Shown here: piece after piece, positions 16,264 to 23,857 of the stretch
Layout: the number at the start of each line of letters is the position of its first letter
How positions within the stretch are numbered: the stretch's first letter is position 1
From: Lachnospiraceae bacterium UBA1683
GTDB lineage: Bacteria; Bacillota; Clostridia; Lachnospirales; Lachnospiraceae
NCBI GenBank assembly: GCA_002320245.1
Contig: DCKD01000052.1
Coordinates: 3,117-42,137, forward strand
Direction: 5' to 3'
DNA: 39,021 nt
The notes under the pieces: generated by a model
Seen by the model: the letters and a program-made list of their open reading frames with translations, nothing else
Told to the model about the DNA's origin: nothing
Databases searched by the model: none
Made by a program: the position numbers and the translations under genes

Positions 16264-16266
16264 CTT
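16227..16266 (+). terminator. Rho-independent terminator
   Basis: AGCAGTAGA and TCTACTGCT pair perfectly and are followed by TTTTTCTTT on the plus strand. It would end the YtaF-like transcript or the small RNA; read on the minus strand it could also help end the gpmI transcript. Confidence 0.75.
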
Positions 16267-16274
16267 TATGTCTT

Positions 16275-17813
16275 TTATTTGACGAGAAGGGATTTTCCTG
16301 TCATCTCAGCAGGCTGTTCCATTCCTATCAGTTCAATCAGAGTCGGGGCGATATCCGCCAGACATCCGCCTTCTCTCAACTTATATGCAGAATCTGCATT
16401 TACAAGAATAAATGGTACCGGGTTTGTTGTGTGAGCTGTGAATGGCTCTCCTGTTGTTTCGTCAATCAACTGTTCTGCATTTCCGTGGTCAGCACAGATG
16501 AACATCTGTCCGTCAACCTCTTTGATTGCGTCAACGGCCTTGCCAACGCATTCGTCGACTGCCTCAATTGCTTTGATAGCCGCTGTTTCTACTCCGGTAT
16601 GCCCTACCATGTCCGGATTTGCAAAATTGATGATAATAACGTCATACTTGTCAGATTTAATTGCATCTACCAGTTTATCACAGACTTCGTATGCGCTCAT
16701 TTCCGGTTTCAGATCATATGTTGCAACCTTCGGCGATTTTACAAGAATACGGTCTTCGCCTTCATTTGGTTCCTCCACACCGCCATTGAAGAAAAATGTT
16801 ACGTGTGCATACTTCTCCGTCTCGGCGATACGCGCCTGTTTCAAGCCGTTCTTCGCAAGGAATTCGCCAAATGTATTTGTAATCTCATCTTTTACAAATG
16901 CAACCAGCTTGTTCCCAATTGTTATATCGTACTCTGTAAAACATACGAAAGTAGTCTTCACTCTTGCGCCTCTATCGAAACCGGTAAAGTCGTCATCACA
17001 CAAAGTTCTTGTGATTTCCCTTGCACGGTCCGGACGGAAGTTATAGAAGATTACAGAGTCGTTATCTTTTATGGTGGTCAATGGAGCGCCATCTTTTACA
17101 ACAACAGTAGGGAGTACAAATTCATCTGTTACATCGTTATCATAAGATGCCTGAATTCCTGCTGCTGCGGATTCCGCTGTCTCACCGACTCCTTTTACAA
17201 GGGCATTATAGGCTTTTTCCACACGATCCCAACGGTTATCTCTATCCATTGCATAATAACGTCCTGCGACACTTGCAACAGCTCCGACACCGATTTCTTT
17301 CATTTTAGCTTCCAGTTTCTCAACATACTCTTTTCCGGATGCAGGAGGTGTGTCACGGCCATCCAGAAAACAGTGCACATAAACTTTCTCAATTCCCTGC
17401 TTCTTTGCAAGCTCCAGAAGTCCGAAAACATGCTCAATGTGACTGTGTACTCCGCCGTCAGACATCAGTCCCATCAGATGAAGAGAAGAATCATTTGCCT
17501 TGACATTCTCGCACGCTGCAAGAAGCGCCTTATTCTCAAAGAAATCTCCATCCTGAATTGCCTTTGTAATCTTTGTTAAATCCTGATATACAATTCTTCC
17601 TGCTCCCATGTTCAAATGGCCGACTTCGGAGTTCCCCATCTGTCCATCCGGAAGACCTACTGCCATTCCGCTTGCGTTTCCTTTGACAAACGGATACTCA
17701 GCCATCAGCTTATCCATAACCGGGGTGTTTCCCTCTGCTACTGCATTTCCTTTTGTTTCGTCATTCAATCCATATCCATCTAAAATCATTAATACGGTTG
17801 GTTTTTTACTCAT
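16275..17813 (-). CDS. gpmI: 2,3-bisphosphoglycerate-independent phosphoglycerate mutase
   Basis: A 512-residue enzyme of the alkaline-phosphatase superfamily that interconverts 3- and 2-phosphoglycerate using two Mn ions; length is normal. Seen: first metal site LMILDGYG (Asp12), catalytic Ser62 in MGNSEVGHLNMGAGR, HCFLDGRDTPP, AGRYYAMDRDNRWDR, FRPDRAREITR and the C-terminal metal motifs NFANPDMVGHTG and CADHGNAEQL. Last gene of the gapA-pgk-tpiA-gpmI set, but separated from tpiA by a terminator, so it may have its own promoter in 17845-17960. Ribosome site AAAGGAGAAC lies just upstream of ATG 17813. Confidence 0.97.
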   Translation of the reverse strand: MSKKPTVLMILDGYGLNDETKGNAVAEGNTPVMDKLMAEYPFVKGNASGMAVGLPDGQMGNSEVGHLNMGAGRIVYQDLTKITKAIQDGDFFENKALLAACENVKANDSSLHLMGLMSDGGVHSHIEHVFGLLELAKKQGIEKVYVHCFLDGRDTPPASGKEYVEKLEAKMKEIGVGAVASVAGRYYAMDRDNRWDRVEKAYNALVKGVGETAESAAAGIQASYDNDVTDEFVLPTVVVKDGAPLTTIKDNDSVIFYNFRPDRAREITRTLCDDDFTGFDRGARVKTTFVCFTEYDITIGNKLVAFVKDEITNTFGEFLAKNGLKQARIAETEKYAHVTFFFNGGVEEPNEGEDRILVKSPKVATYDLKPEMSAYEVCDKLVDAIKSDKYDVIIINFANPDMVGHTGVETAAIKAIEAVDECVGKAVDAIKEVDGQMFICADHGNAEQLIDETTGEPFTAHTTNPVPFILVNADSAYKLREGGCLADIAPTLIELIGMEQPAEMTGKSLLVK

Positions 17814-17962
17814 TGTTTGTTCTCCTTTAATTCATCATCAATAGTCAAGCAGAAAACCTACTCAATTATGTTGACACCATATCCCTCACCAGACTGTCCG
17901 ACGATAGATATTCGCCAAATTCATTCCTGCGCAGGCACAAATGAATCTGGCCCACTGTCAAC

Positions 17963-18000
17963 ACAAAAATCGTGGAGAGCCTGTTCAACTCCCCACGATT
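17963..18000 (-). terminator. tpiA terminator
   Basis: On the minus strand AATCGTGG pairs with CCACGATT and is followed by TTTTTGTG. It begins about 10 bases after the tpiA stop codon. Confidence 0.8.
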
Positions 18001-18009
18001 ACATCTGAT

Positions 18010-18759
18010 TTATTTATAATTGACAATTTTGCCAAAATCAGCCTTCAGGGATGCTCCTCCAACGAGTCCGCCGTCGATATCCGGCTGAGCAAACAGCTCT
18101 GCTGCATTTCCTGCATTTACAGATCCGCCATACTGGATACGGATAGCTTCTGCAGTTGCCTCATCATAAACTTCAGCGATACAAGCACGAATTCCTGCAC
18201 AAACTTCCTCAGCCTGCTCTGTTGTTGCTGTCTTGCCAGTTCCAATTGCCCAGATTGGCTCATAAGCAATCACTACTGTTTTAGCCTGTTCCGCTGTTAC
18301 ATTCTGGAATCCGACTTTAACCTGCTGGCGGATAAAATCCATTGTCACGCCCTGCTCTCTCTGCTCCAGAGTCTCGCCGCAGCACATAATTGGTGTAATA
18401 CCATGCTCAAATGCTTTCAGGACCTTTTTATTTACATCTTCGTTTGTCTCTCCGAAATAGTCTCTTCTCTCAGAATGCCCAAGAACAACGTATTTTACAC
18501 CTACATCTACAAGCATATCCGGAGAAATCTCACCCGTGTAAGCTCCGCTCTCCTCAAAGTACATATTCTCCGCACCAACCTGAATATTTGTCCCTTTTGC
18601 CGCCTCAACAACCGATACGATGTCAATAGCCGGTACACAAAATACAACGTCAACTTCTTCACTTGCTACTATTGGTTTTAACTCCTCAACTAAAGCAACT
18701 GCCTCACTTGGAGTTTTGTTCATCTTCCAGTTTCCTGCAACAATTTTCTTTCTTGCCAT
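18010..18759 (-). CDS. tpiA: Triosephosphate isomerase
   Basis: A 249-residue TIM-barrel enzyme interconverting DHAP and glyceraldehyde-3-phosphate. Motifs: AGNWKMNK (catalytic Lys near residue 12), LGHSERRDYF (catalytic His), VIAYEPIWAIGTGK (catalytic Glu and loop 6), and the phosphate-binding YGGSVN and GGLVGGASL. The reading frame is open further upstream, but the start at 18759 is chosen: AAAGGAGG lies just before it, and the upstream codons fall inside the palindromic element at 18809-18894. Follows pgk in the glycolytic cluster. Confidence 0.97.
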   Translation of the reverse strand: MARKKIVAGNWKMNKTPSEAVALVEELKPIVASEEVDVVFCVPAIDIVSVVEAAKGTNIQVGAENMYFEESGAYTGEISPDMLVDVGVKYVVLGHSERRDYFGETNEDVNKKVLKAFEHGITPIMCCGETLEQREQGVTMDFIRQQVKVGFQNVTAEQAKTVVIAYEPIWAIGTGKTATTEQAEEVCAGIRACIAEVYDEATAEAIRIQYGGSVNAGNAAELFAQPDIDGGLVGGASLKADFGKIVNYK

Positions 18760-18808
18760 GATAATGGCCTCCTTTATATTCAATAATGTATCCTTCAATA
18801 AGTGGTGG

Positions 18809-18894
18809 ATATGTTCCAATTGCAAGGCAGATGCGGCGCCGGCGTACGCATCTAAGTACGCCACGCCGTATCTGGCACATCAATTGGAGCATAT
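18809..18894. repeat. 86-bp palindromic element between pgk and tpiA
   Basis: Left arm ATATGTTCCAATTG (18809-18822) matches right arm CAATTGGAGCATAT (18881-18894). The inner arms (CAGATGCGGCGCCGGCGTAC and GTACGCCACGCCGTATCTG) pair around a CGCATCTAA tip, so nearly the whole element folds into one GC-rich hairpin. It starts 10 bases after the pgk stop codon and ends 50 bases before tpiA. GC content is clearly above the flanks. Probably a REP- or MITE-like mobile repeat; in mRNA it could stabilise pgk 3' ends or damp read-through into tpiA. Confidence 0.85.
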
Positions 18895-18901
18895 ACGCCG
18901 T

Positions 18902-20095
18902 TTAGCGGTCGTTTGCTGCTGCTACACCCGGCAGTTCTTTGCCTTCCAGAAATTCCAGAGAAGCTCCGCCGCCTGTAGAAATATGTGTCATCTTGTCTCC
19001 AAATCCAAGCTGGTTTACTGCTGCTGCAGAGTCACCGCCGCCGATGATTGTTACAGCGTCTGTCTCAGCAAGCGCTTTTGCAACTGCCTCTGTACCTGCC
19101 GCAAATTTTGGCATCTCGAAACATCCCATCGGTCCATTCCAGACAACTGTCTTTGCATCTTTTACAGCGTCAGCAAAAATCTTTGCTGTCTCTGGTCCGA
19201 TATCAAGACCTTCCCATCCATCCGGAATCTCTCCTGCTGCAACTACTTTTGAATTTGCATCATTTGAGAAATCATCTGCGATTACATTATCAACAGGAAG
19301 AAGGAGTTTTACGCCTTTGTCCTTTGCTTTCTGAACCATGTCCAAAGCATACTGACAATAGTCTTCCTCAAGAAGTGATTTACCGACACTTCCACCCTGT
19401 GCTTTATTGAATGTATAAGCCATTCCTCCTCCGATAATCAAAGTATCTACTTTATCAAGCAGGTTCTCGATAACGGAAATTTTGCTGGAAACTTTCGCTC
19501 CTCCAAGGATTGCTACGAACGGTCTTTCCGGATTGTTTACTGCATTCCCGAGGAAATCAATCTCTTTCTGCATTAAGTATCCGACAACTGCTGTGTCCAC
19601 GAACTGTGTAACACCTACGTTAGAGCAGTGTGCTCTGTGGGCTGTACCAAATGCATCATTTACAAATACATCGCAGAGAGATGCAAGCTCTTTGCTGAAT
19701 ACTTCGCCATTCTTTGTCTCTTCTGCTCTGTAACGTGTATTCTCAAGAAGAACGATATCTCCATCTTTCATTGCCTCAACGGCAGCTTTTGCATTTGCTC
19801 CGACAACTTCCGGATCTGCTGCAAATTTTACTTCCTGTCCAAGCAGCTCAGACAGTCTTGCCGCTACCGGTGCGAGAGACAATTCCGGCTTTGGCTCTCC
19901 CTTCGGTTTCCCGAGGTGAGAACAAAGGATAATCTTTCCTCCATCCGCTTCCAGTTTCTTAATTGTAGGAAGAGCAGCTACAAGACGGTTCTCGTCTGTA
20001 ATCTTTCCATCAATCAACGGTACGTTGAAGTCGCATCTTACAAGGACTCTTTTGCCTTTTACATTAATATCATCTATTGATTTTTTGTTAAGCAT
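18902..20095 (-). CDS. pgk: Phosphoglycerate kinase
   Basis: A 397-residue two-domain kinase making ATP and 3-phosphoglycerate from 1,3-bisphosphoglycerate; usual length. Seen: VRCDFNVPLIDGKITDENR (substrate-binding Arg/Asp), HLGKPKG, ENTRYRAEETKN, DAFGTAHRAHCSNVG, FVAILGGAKVSSKI, and nucleotide-binding NGPMGCFEMPKFAAGT and IIGGGDSAAAV, ending with STGGGASLEFLEGKELPGV. It follows gapA by 170 bases that contain a gapA terminator-like hairpin, and it is followed by the long palindrome before tpiA. Confidence 0.98.
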   Translation of the reverse strand: MLNKKSIDDINVKGKRVLVRCDFNVPLIDGKITDENRLVAALPTIKKLEADGGKIILCSHLGKPKGEPKPELSLAPVAARLSELLGQEVKFAADPEVVGANAKAAVEAMKDGDIVLLENTRYRAEETKNGEVFSKELASLCDVFVNDAFGTAHRAHCSNVGVTQFVDTAVVGYLMQKEIDFLGNAVNNPERPFVAILGGAKVSSKISVIENLLDKVDTLIIGGGMAYTFNKAQGGSVGKSLLEEDYCQYALDMVQKAKDKGVKLLLPVDNVIADDFSNDANSKVVAAGEIPDGWEGLDIGPETAKIFADAVKDAKTVVWNGPMGCFEMPKFAAGTEAVAKALAETDAVTIIGGGDSAAAVNQLGFGDKMTHISTGGGASLEFLEGKELPGVAAANDR

Positions 20096-20187
20096 AATAA
20101 TTTCTCCCTTTTTGTCTAAACATTTTATGCGCAGAACGCATCCCTGGCGGGTTATGCTTTATAATGACGCAATCATCTATAAAGCGA

Positions 20188-20216
20188 AAAAGATCCGGTC
20201 CAACTAGACCGGACCC
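20188..20216 (-). terminator. Hairpin after gapA
   Basis: On the minus strand GGTCCGGTC pairs with GACCGGATC, followed by TTTTTCGC. It could end gapA transcripts or attenuate read-through into pgk, giving more gapA than pgk mRNA. Confidence 0.65.
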
Positions 20217-20267
20217 TTTGTGAGTCTATTTCTGGATATTCATCCAATCAATATTCCCGATTTCGGC

Positions 20268-21281
20268 TTACAGTAATGTTCCGAAATGTTTGATTGTTCT
20301 TACCATCTGGCTTGTGTAAGAATTCTCATTGTCATACCATGATACAACCTGAACCTCTGTGTTTCCATCACCTGTTGGCAGAGCCATTGTCTGAGTAGCA
20401 TCGAACAGAGAACCAAATCTCATTCCTACGATATCGCTGGATACGATTTCATCTGTGTTGTATCCGAAGGACTCGTTGGATGCTGCTTTCATAGCTGCGT
20501 TAATCTGTTCTACTGTCACTTCGCCTTCAACAACTGCTGTCAGGATTGTTGTAGATCCTGTAGGAGTTGGAACACGCTGAGCAGAACCGATGAGTTTTCC
20601 GTTCAGTTCCGGGATAACCAGACCGATTGCTTTTGCTGCACCTGTGCTGTTTGGTACAATATTAACTGCTGCTGCACGTGATCTTCTCAAATCACCTTTT
20701 CTCTGTGGTCCGTCAAGTGTCATCTGATCACCTGTGTATGCATGGATTGTGCACATGATACCGGATTTGATTGCTGCAAGGTCATTCAGTGCCTTAGCCA
20801 TCGGAGCCAAGCAGTTTGTTGTACAGGAAGCTGCAGAGATGATAGCATCATCTTTTGTAAGCTGATCGTGGTTTACGTTGTAAACGATTGTCGGTAAGTC
20901 ATTTCCTGCTGGTGCAGAAATGATAACGTGTTTAGCACCTGCATCGATATGAGCCTGAGCTTTTGCTTTGGATGTGTAGAAGCCTGTACACTCCAGAACT
21001 ACGTCAACCCCAATCTCTCCCCATGGAAGTTCAGCCGCGTTAGCTTTTGCATAAATTTTGATTTCTTTTCCGTCAACTGTGATAGAATCCTCTCCAGCCT
21101 CTACTTTGTCAGCCAGTGCGTATGTTCCCTGTGTTGAGTCGTATTTTAACAGGTGAGCCAACATCTTAGGGGATGTTAAATCGTTGATTGCTACAATCTC
21201 AAATCCCTCTGCTCCGAACATCTGTCTGAATGCAAGACGTCCAATACGTCCAAATCCATTAATCGCTACTTTTACTGCCAT
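20268..21281 (-). CDS. gapA: Glyceraldehyde-3-phosphate dehydrogenase, type I
   Basis: A 337-residue NAD-dependent GAPDH. The Rossmann motif INGFGRIGRLAF is at the N-terminus, the catalytic Cys153 is in SAASCTTNCLAP, followed by HAYTGDQ (His ion-pair region), RRSRAAAVNIVPNSTGAAKA and the C-terminal WYDNENSYTSQMVRT. Asp at the end of strand 2 (AINDLTS) is consistent with NAD preference. Makes 1,3-bisphosphoglycerate in glycolysis; first gene of the gapA-pgk-tpiA-gpmI set. The ribosome site AGGAGGAATTAATC directly precedes ATG. No CggR repressor gene is adjacent. Confidence 0.98.
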   Translation of the reverse strand: MAVKVAINGFGRIGRLAFRQMFGAEGFEIVAINDLTSPKMLAHLLKYDSTQGTYALADKVEAGEDSITVDGKEIKIYAKANAAELPWGEIGVDVVLECTGFYTSKAKAQAHIDAGAKHVIISAPAGNDLPTIVYNVNHDQLTKDDAIISAASCTTNCLAPMAKALNDLAAIKSGIMCTIHAYTGDQMTLDGPQRKGDLRRSRAAAVNIVPNSTGAAKAIGLVIPELNGKLIGSAQRVPTPTGSTTILTAVVEGEVTVEQINAAMKAASNESFGYNTDEIVSSDIVGMRFGSLFDATQTMALPTGDGNTEVQVVSWYDNENSYTSQMVRTIKHFGTLL

Positions 21282-21322
21282 GATTAATTCCTCCTAAAGT
21301 TTTAAATTGTTAACTGTCATAC

Positions 21323-21376
21323 AGTATATCATGGTGAAGCCCGTACAAACAATGTAGTTTGTTAAACATTCATCAA
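21323..21376 (-). promoter_or_regulatory. gapA promoter with Rex-like and inverted-repeat sites
   Basis: On the minus strand TTGTTT (21352-21347) and TATACT (21328-21323) are 18 bases apart. An inverted repeat ACAAAC-N6-GTTTGT (21345-21362) covers the -35. Just upstream, 21359-21376 reads TTGTTAA-ACAT-TCATCAA, matching 12 of the 14 fixed positions of the clostridial Rex box TTGTTAA-N4-TTAACAA. Control by NADH/NAD through Rex is an inference. Confidence 0.5.
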
Positions 21377-21428
21377 CTGAGATTATTGTACTAAAATAAG
21401 AACAAAAATTCAAGTACTAAATCTATTT

Positions 21429-22247
21429 TTATGGAAGTTGTTTAAAAATTGGTCTTCTTGCCTTATATTCTGTGTAATATTTAAACCCGCAGTCCCGGAG
21501 TATGTCCCCTGCACACTCGAATGCATATGCGATATGCACGGGTTTGTGCCCGTCGGCGCCGATTGTAATAATCTCTCCCCCAAGCTCCCGGTATCGTTTG
21601 AGTATCTCCGGATGCGGGTTGCAAAATGGCAGCCCGTACCTGAGTCCGGCCGTGTTCAGTTCAATACCTTTGCCAAGGTAAATGGTTTTTTTCAGAATTT
21701 CATCCAAAATATCTGCATATTCCCTAAGTACATACTCTTTTTCCTTATCTGCCCCGTACCGTACTACATAGTCAATATGCCCCAACACATCAAACGCTTT
21801 ATTACACTCCAGATTCTCAAGCGTTGTTTCAAATGCCTTCCGATATAAGTCCCGGTCTGGAACATTGCCAAGCTGCTCCCGGTAATACGGATCTTTCCCT
21901 CCTATCAGATGTACAGAACCAATCACAAAATCAAACGGATAGCTTTTCGTGAGATTCTGATAGAACGAGCCCAAATGCGGCTGCAAGCCAAGTTCGATTC
22001 CGATTTGAATGTGGATTTGTTCTGCATATTCCCGCTGCAGTATACGCAGTGTCTGGATATATTCCCCCGGGTCAAAGAGAAACGCATCTTCTCCCAAGTC
22101 CTCATAGTATGGATAATCCGCATCATAATGGTCCGTTATACAGATAGATTCCAATCCTTTTGTGATGGCACCCTCCACCATTTCCCACGGTGGGGTATCA
22201 CTGTCCGTTGAAAACGAAGTGTGCATATGATAATCACTGTAAATCAT
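21429..22247 (-). CDS. PHP-domain histidinol-phosphatase (HisJ/HisK type)
   Basis: A 272-residue PHP-domain phosphoesterase. Metal motifs: DYHMHTSFSTDSD at the N-terminus, CITDHYD, VIGSVHLIGG, VLGHIDYVVRYG and the final ADGHKP. The architecture matches HisJ/HisK-type histidinol phosphate phosphatase, which produces histidinol in histidine synthesis, but no other his gene is nearby, so a different phosphate ester is possible. The start is set at 22247 (MIYSDY) because GGAG lies 9 bases before it; an ATG five codons upstream has no ribosome site. It follows mnmA by 15 bases, so it is probably the last gene of the isc operon. Confidence 0.8.
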   Translation of the reverse strand: MIYSDYHMHTSFSTDSDTPPWEMVEGAITKGLESICITDHYDADYPYYEDLGEDAFLFDPGEYIQTLRILQREYAEQIHIQIGIELGLQPHLGSFYQNLTKSYPFDFVIGSVHLIGGKDPYYREQLGNVPDRDLYRKAFETTLENLECNKAFDVLGHIDYVVRYGADKEKEYVLREYADILDEILKKTIYLGKGIELNTAGLRYGLPFCNPHPEILKRYRELGGEIITIGADGHKPVHIAYAFECAGDILRDCGFKYYTEYKARRPIFKQLP

Positions 22248-22262
22248 TGTAAATATCTCCAT

Positions 22263-23336
22263 TCAAGATAAAATGGTACCGCCGCCAAGCACATATTCTC
22301 CGTCGTAAAGCACGACCGCCTGTCCTGGCGTGACTGCCCGCTGCTGTTCTTCGAACGTGCAGAGGATTTCATCCTCTCGGGTCTTCTCCACTGTACACCA
22401 TGCCCCTTTGTGATTGTAACGGATTTTTGCAAATACTCTCTTCGGCTCCGGCAAATCTTCTACCGACATAAAATTCAGTTTATTGGCGCGGAGTGTATAC
22501 GTCATGGAGTCCTCTCCGGTTCCGATAACAACCTCGTTCGTCCCGGACCGGATTTCCAGTACAAACGCCGGATATCCAAGCGCCAGTCCCAGCCCCTTTC
22601 TCTGTCCTACCGTGTAGTGTGTGATTCCTTTGTGCCTGCCAAGCAGCCTACCGTCTGCCGTCACGAAATCACCTTCCGGAATCTTCACCCCCGCATTTTC
22701 TTCTATATAAGATGCATAATCCCCATCCGGCACGAAACAGATGTCCTGGCTGTCCGGCTTATTTGCCACACGAAGACCAATTTTTTCCGCAATAGTTCGC
22801 ACCTCGTCTTTAGAATACTCTCCAACCGGCATCAGCGTCCGTTTCAACTGCTCCTGTGTCAGATTATAGAGCGCGTAAGTCTGGTCTTTTGCCAGTGTCG
22901 AAGACCTTCTCAGTGCATATCTGCCATTTTCCAGCCGTTCGATTCTTGCATAATGCCCGGTTGCAATATAATCCGCCCCGATGGCGAGACTGCGTGTCAG
23001 CAGGGATTCCCATTTTACATATCGGTTACATGCGATACATGGATTCGGTGTTCTTCCGTGAAGATACTCGTCTACGAAATAATCGATGACATTTTCTTTG
23101 AACTCTTTTTTGAAATTCATGACATAATATGGAATCCCCAAATCCGATGCAACACGGCGTGCATCATCCACAGCACTCAATCCGCAGCATCCGCCGTTTT
23201 CTTCCTGCACTGCCTGCTCTTCATCCTGCCAAATCTGCATTGTGACACCGACCACATCGTATCCCTGCTCTTTCAGCAGATACGCTGTCACCGAAGAATC
23301 TACCCCACCGGACATTCCAACTACTACTGTACTCAT
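22263..23336 (-). CDS. mnmA: tRNA-specific 2-thiouridylase MnmA
   Basis: A 357-residue PP-loop enzyme that puts sulfur on U34 of tRNA-Lys/Glu/Gln. The ATP-binding PP-loop GMSGGVDSS is at residues 7-15, the first catalytic Cys is in NPCIACNRYVKW (Cys100, with Cys103 also present), and the second is Cys200 in DSQDICFVPDG. The C-terminal beta-barrel RNA-binding domain ends with PGQAVVLYDGEYVLGGGTI. Its ATG overlaps the iscU stop by one base (TAATG), so translation is coupled. Position after cysteine desulfurase fits sulfur delivery from IscS. Confidence 0.97.
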   Translation of the reverse strand: MSTVVVGMSGGVDSSVTAYLLKEQGYDVVGVTMQIWQDEEQAVQEENGGCCGLSAVDDARRVASDLGIPYYVMNFKKEFKENVIDYFVDEYLHGRTPNPCIACNRYVKWESLLTRSLAIGADYIATGHYARIERLENGRYALRRSSTLAKDQTYALYNLTQEQLKRTLMPVGEYSKDEVRTIAEKIGLRVANKPDSQDICFVPDGDYASYIEENAGVKIPEGDFVTADGRLLGRHKGITHYTVGQRKGLGLALGYPAFVLEIRSGTNEVVIGTGEDSMTYTLRANKLNFMSVEDLPEPKRVFAKIRYNHKGAWCTVEKTREDEILCTFEEQQRAVTPGQAVVLYDGEYVLGGGTILS

Positions 23337-23779
23337 TAATATTCCTCTTCTTCCTCTTCTTCACCCTCATGGATATCAGATTTTGGTTTTTCCAGTCCTT
23401 CAATCTTAATATGATGTTTCTCCGCATAATCCCAGAGTGCTGCGTGAATTGCCTCTTCCGCAAGCAAAGAGCAATGGACCTTTACCGGCGGAAGTCCGTC
23501 AAGAGCTTCCATAACTGCCTTATTTGTAATCTGCATTGCCTCCTGAATATTTTTTCCTTTTACCAGTTCTGTCGCCATGCTGCTTGTCGCAACAGCCGCT
23601 CCGCATCCGAATGTCTTAAATTTGACATCACGGATAATCTGATTATCATCAATATCAAGATAAATACGCATGATATCTCCGCATTTAGCATTGCCGACAG
23701 TTCCCACGCCGCTTGCGTTCTCAATTTCTCCTACATTTCTTGGATTCTGAAAATGATCCATTACTTTTTCTGAATACAT
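23336..23779 (-). CDS. iscU: IscU/NifU-type Fe-S cluster scaffold
   Basis: A 147-residue scaffold. The three cluster-ligand cysteines are Cys33 (NAKCGD), Cys59 (TFGCGAA) and Cys103 (KVHCSLL), with Asp35 next to the first, as in IscU/NifU N-terminal domains. It starts with the typical MYSEKVMDHFQNPRN. It accepts sulfur from the desulfurase encoded just upstream and assembles 2Fe-2S/4Fe-4S clusters. Unusual is the C-terminal extension ending HEGEEEEEEEY, a run of acidic residues absent from typical short scaffolds. One-base overlap with mnmA. Ribosome site AGGAGGAATTAC before the ATG. Confidence 0.93.
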   Translation of the reverse strand: MYSEKVMDHFQNPRNVGEIENASGVGTVGNAKCGDIMRIYLDIDDNQIIRDVKFKTFGCGAAVATSSMATELVKGKNIQEAMQITNKAVMEALDGLPPVKVHCSLLAEEAIHAALWDYAEKHHIKIEGLEKPKSDIHEGEEEEEEEY

Positions 23780-23857
23780 CTTGTAATTCCTCCTAAATCT
23801 GTTTCCTATTTTCTTTTGTTGTCTGTATCTGTCCTATATTCCACGTTTTCTGAGCAG

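Noticed and set aside
16431..17579. Long plus-strand open frame opposite gpmI
   Set aside because: Antisense shadow of a gene whose catalytic motifs are all in the minus frame; product is Cys/Phe-rich without domains.
17881..17955. Further copy of the 92-bp repeat before gpmI
   Set aside because: Only ATTCGCCAAAT matches; the rest (ATTCATT-CCTGCGCAGG-AATGAAT) is a different small palindrome.
18760..18864. N-terminal extension of TpiA
   Set aside because: The extra 35 codons lie in the palindromic element and leader; the correct start has AAAGGAGG directly before it.
22410..23339. Long plus-strand open frame opposite mnmA
   Set aside because: Shadow of mnmA; no ribosome site and no domain features.
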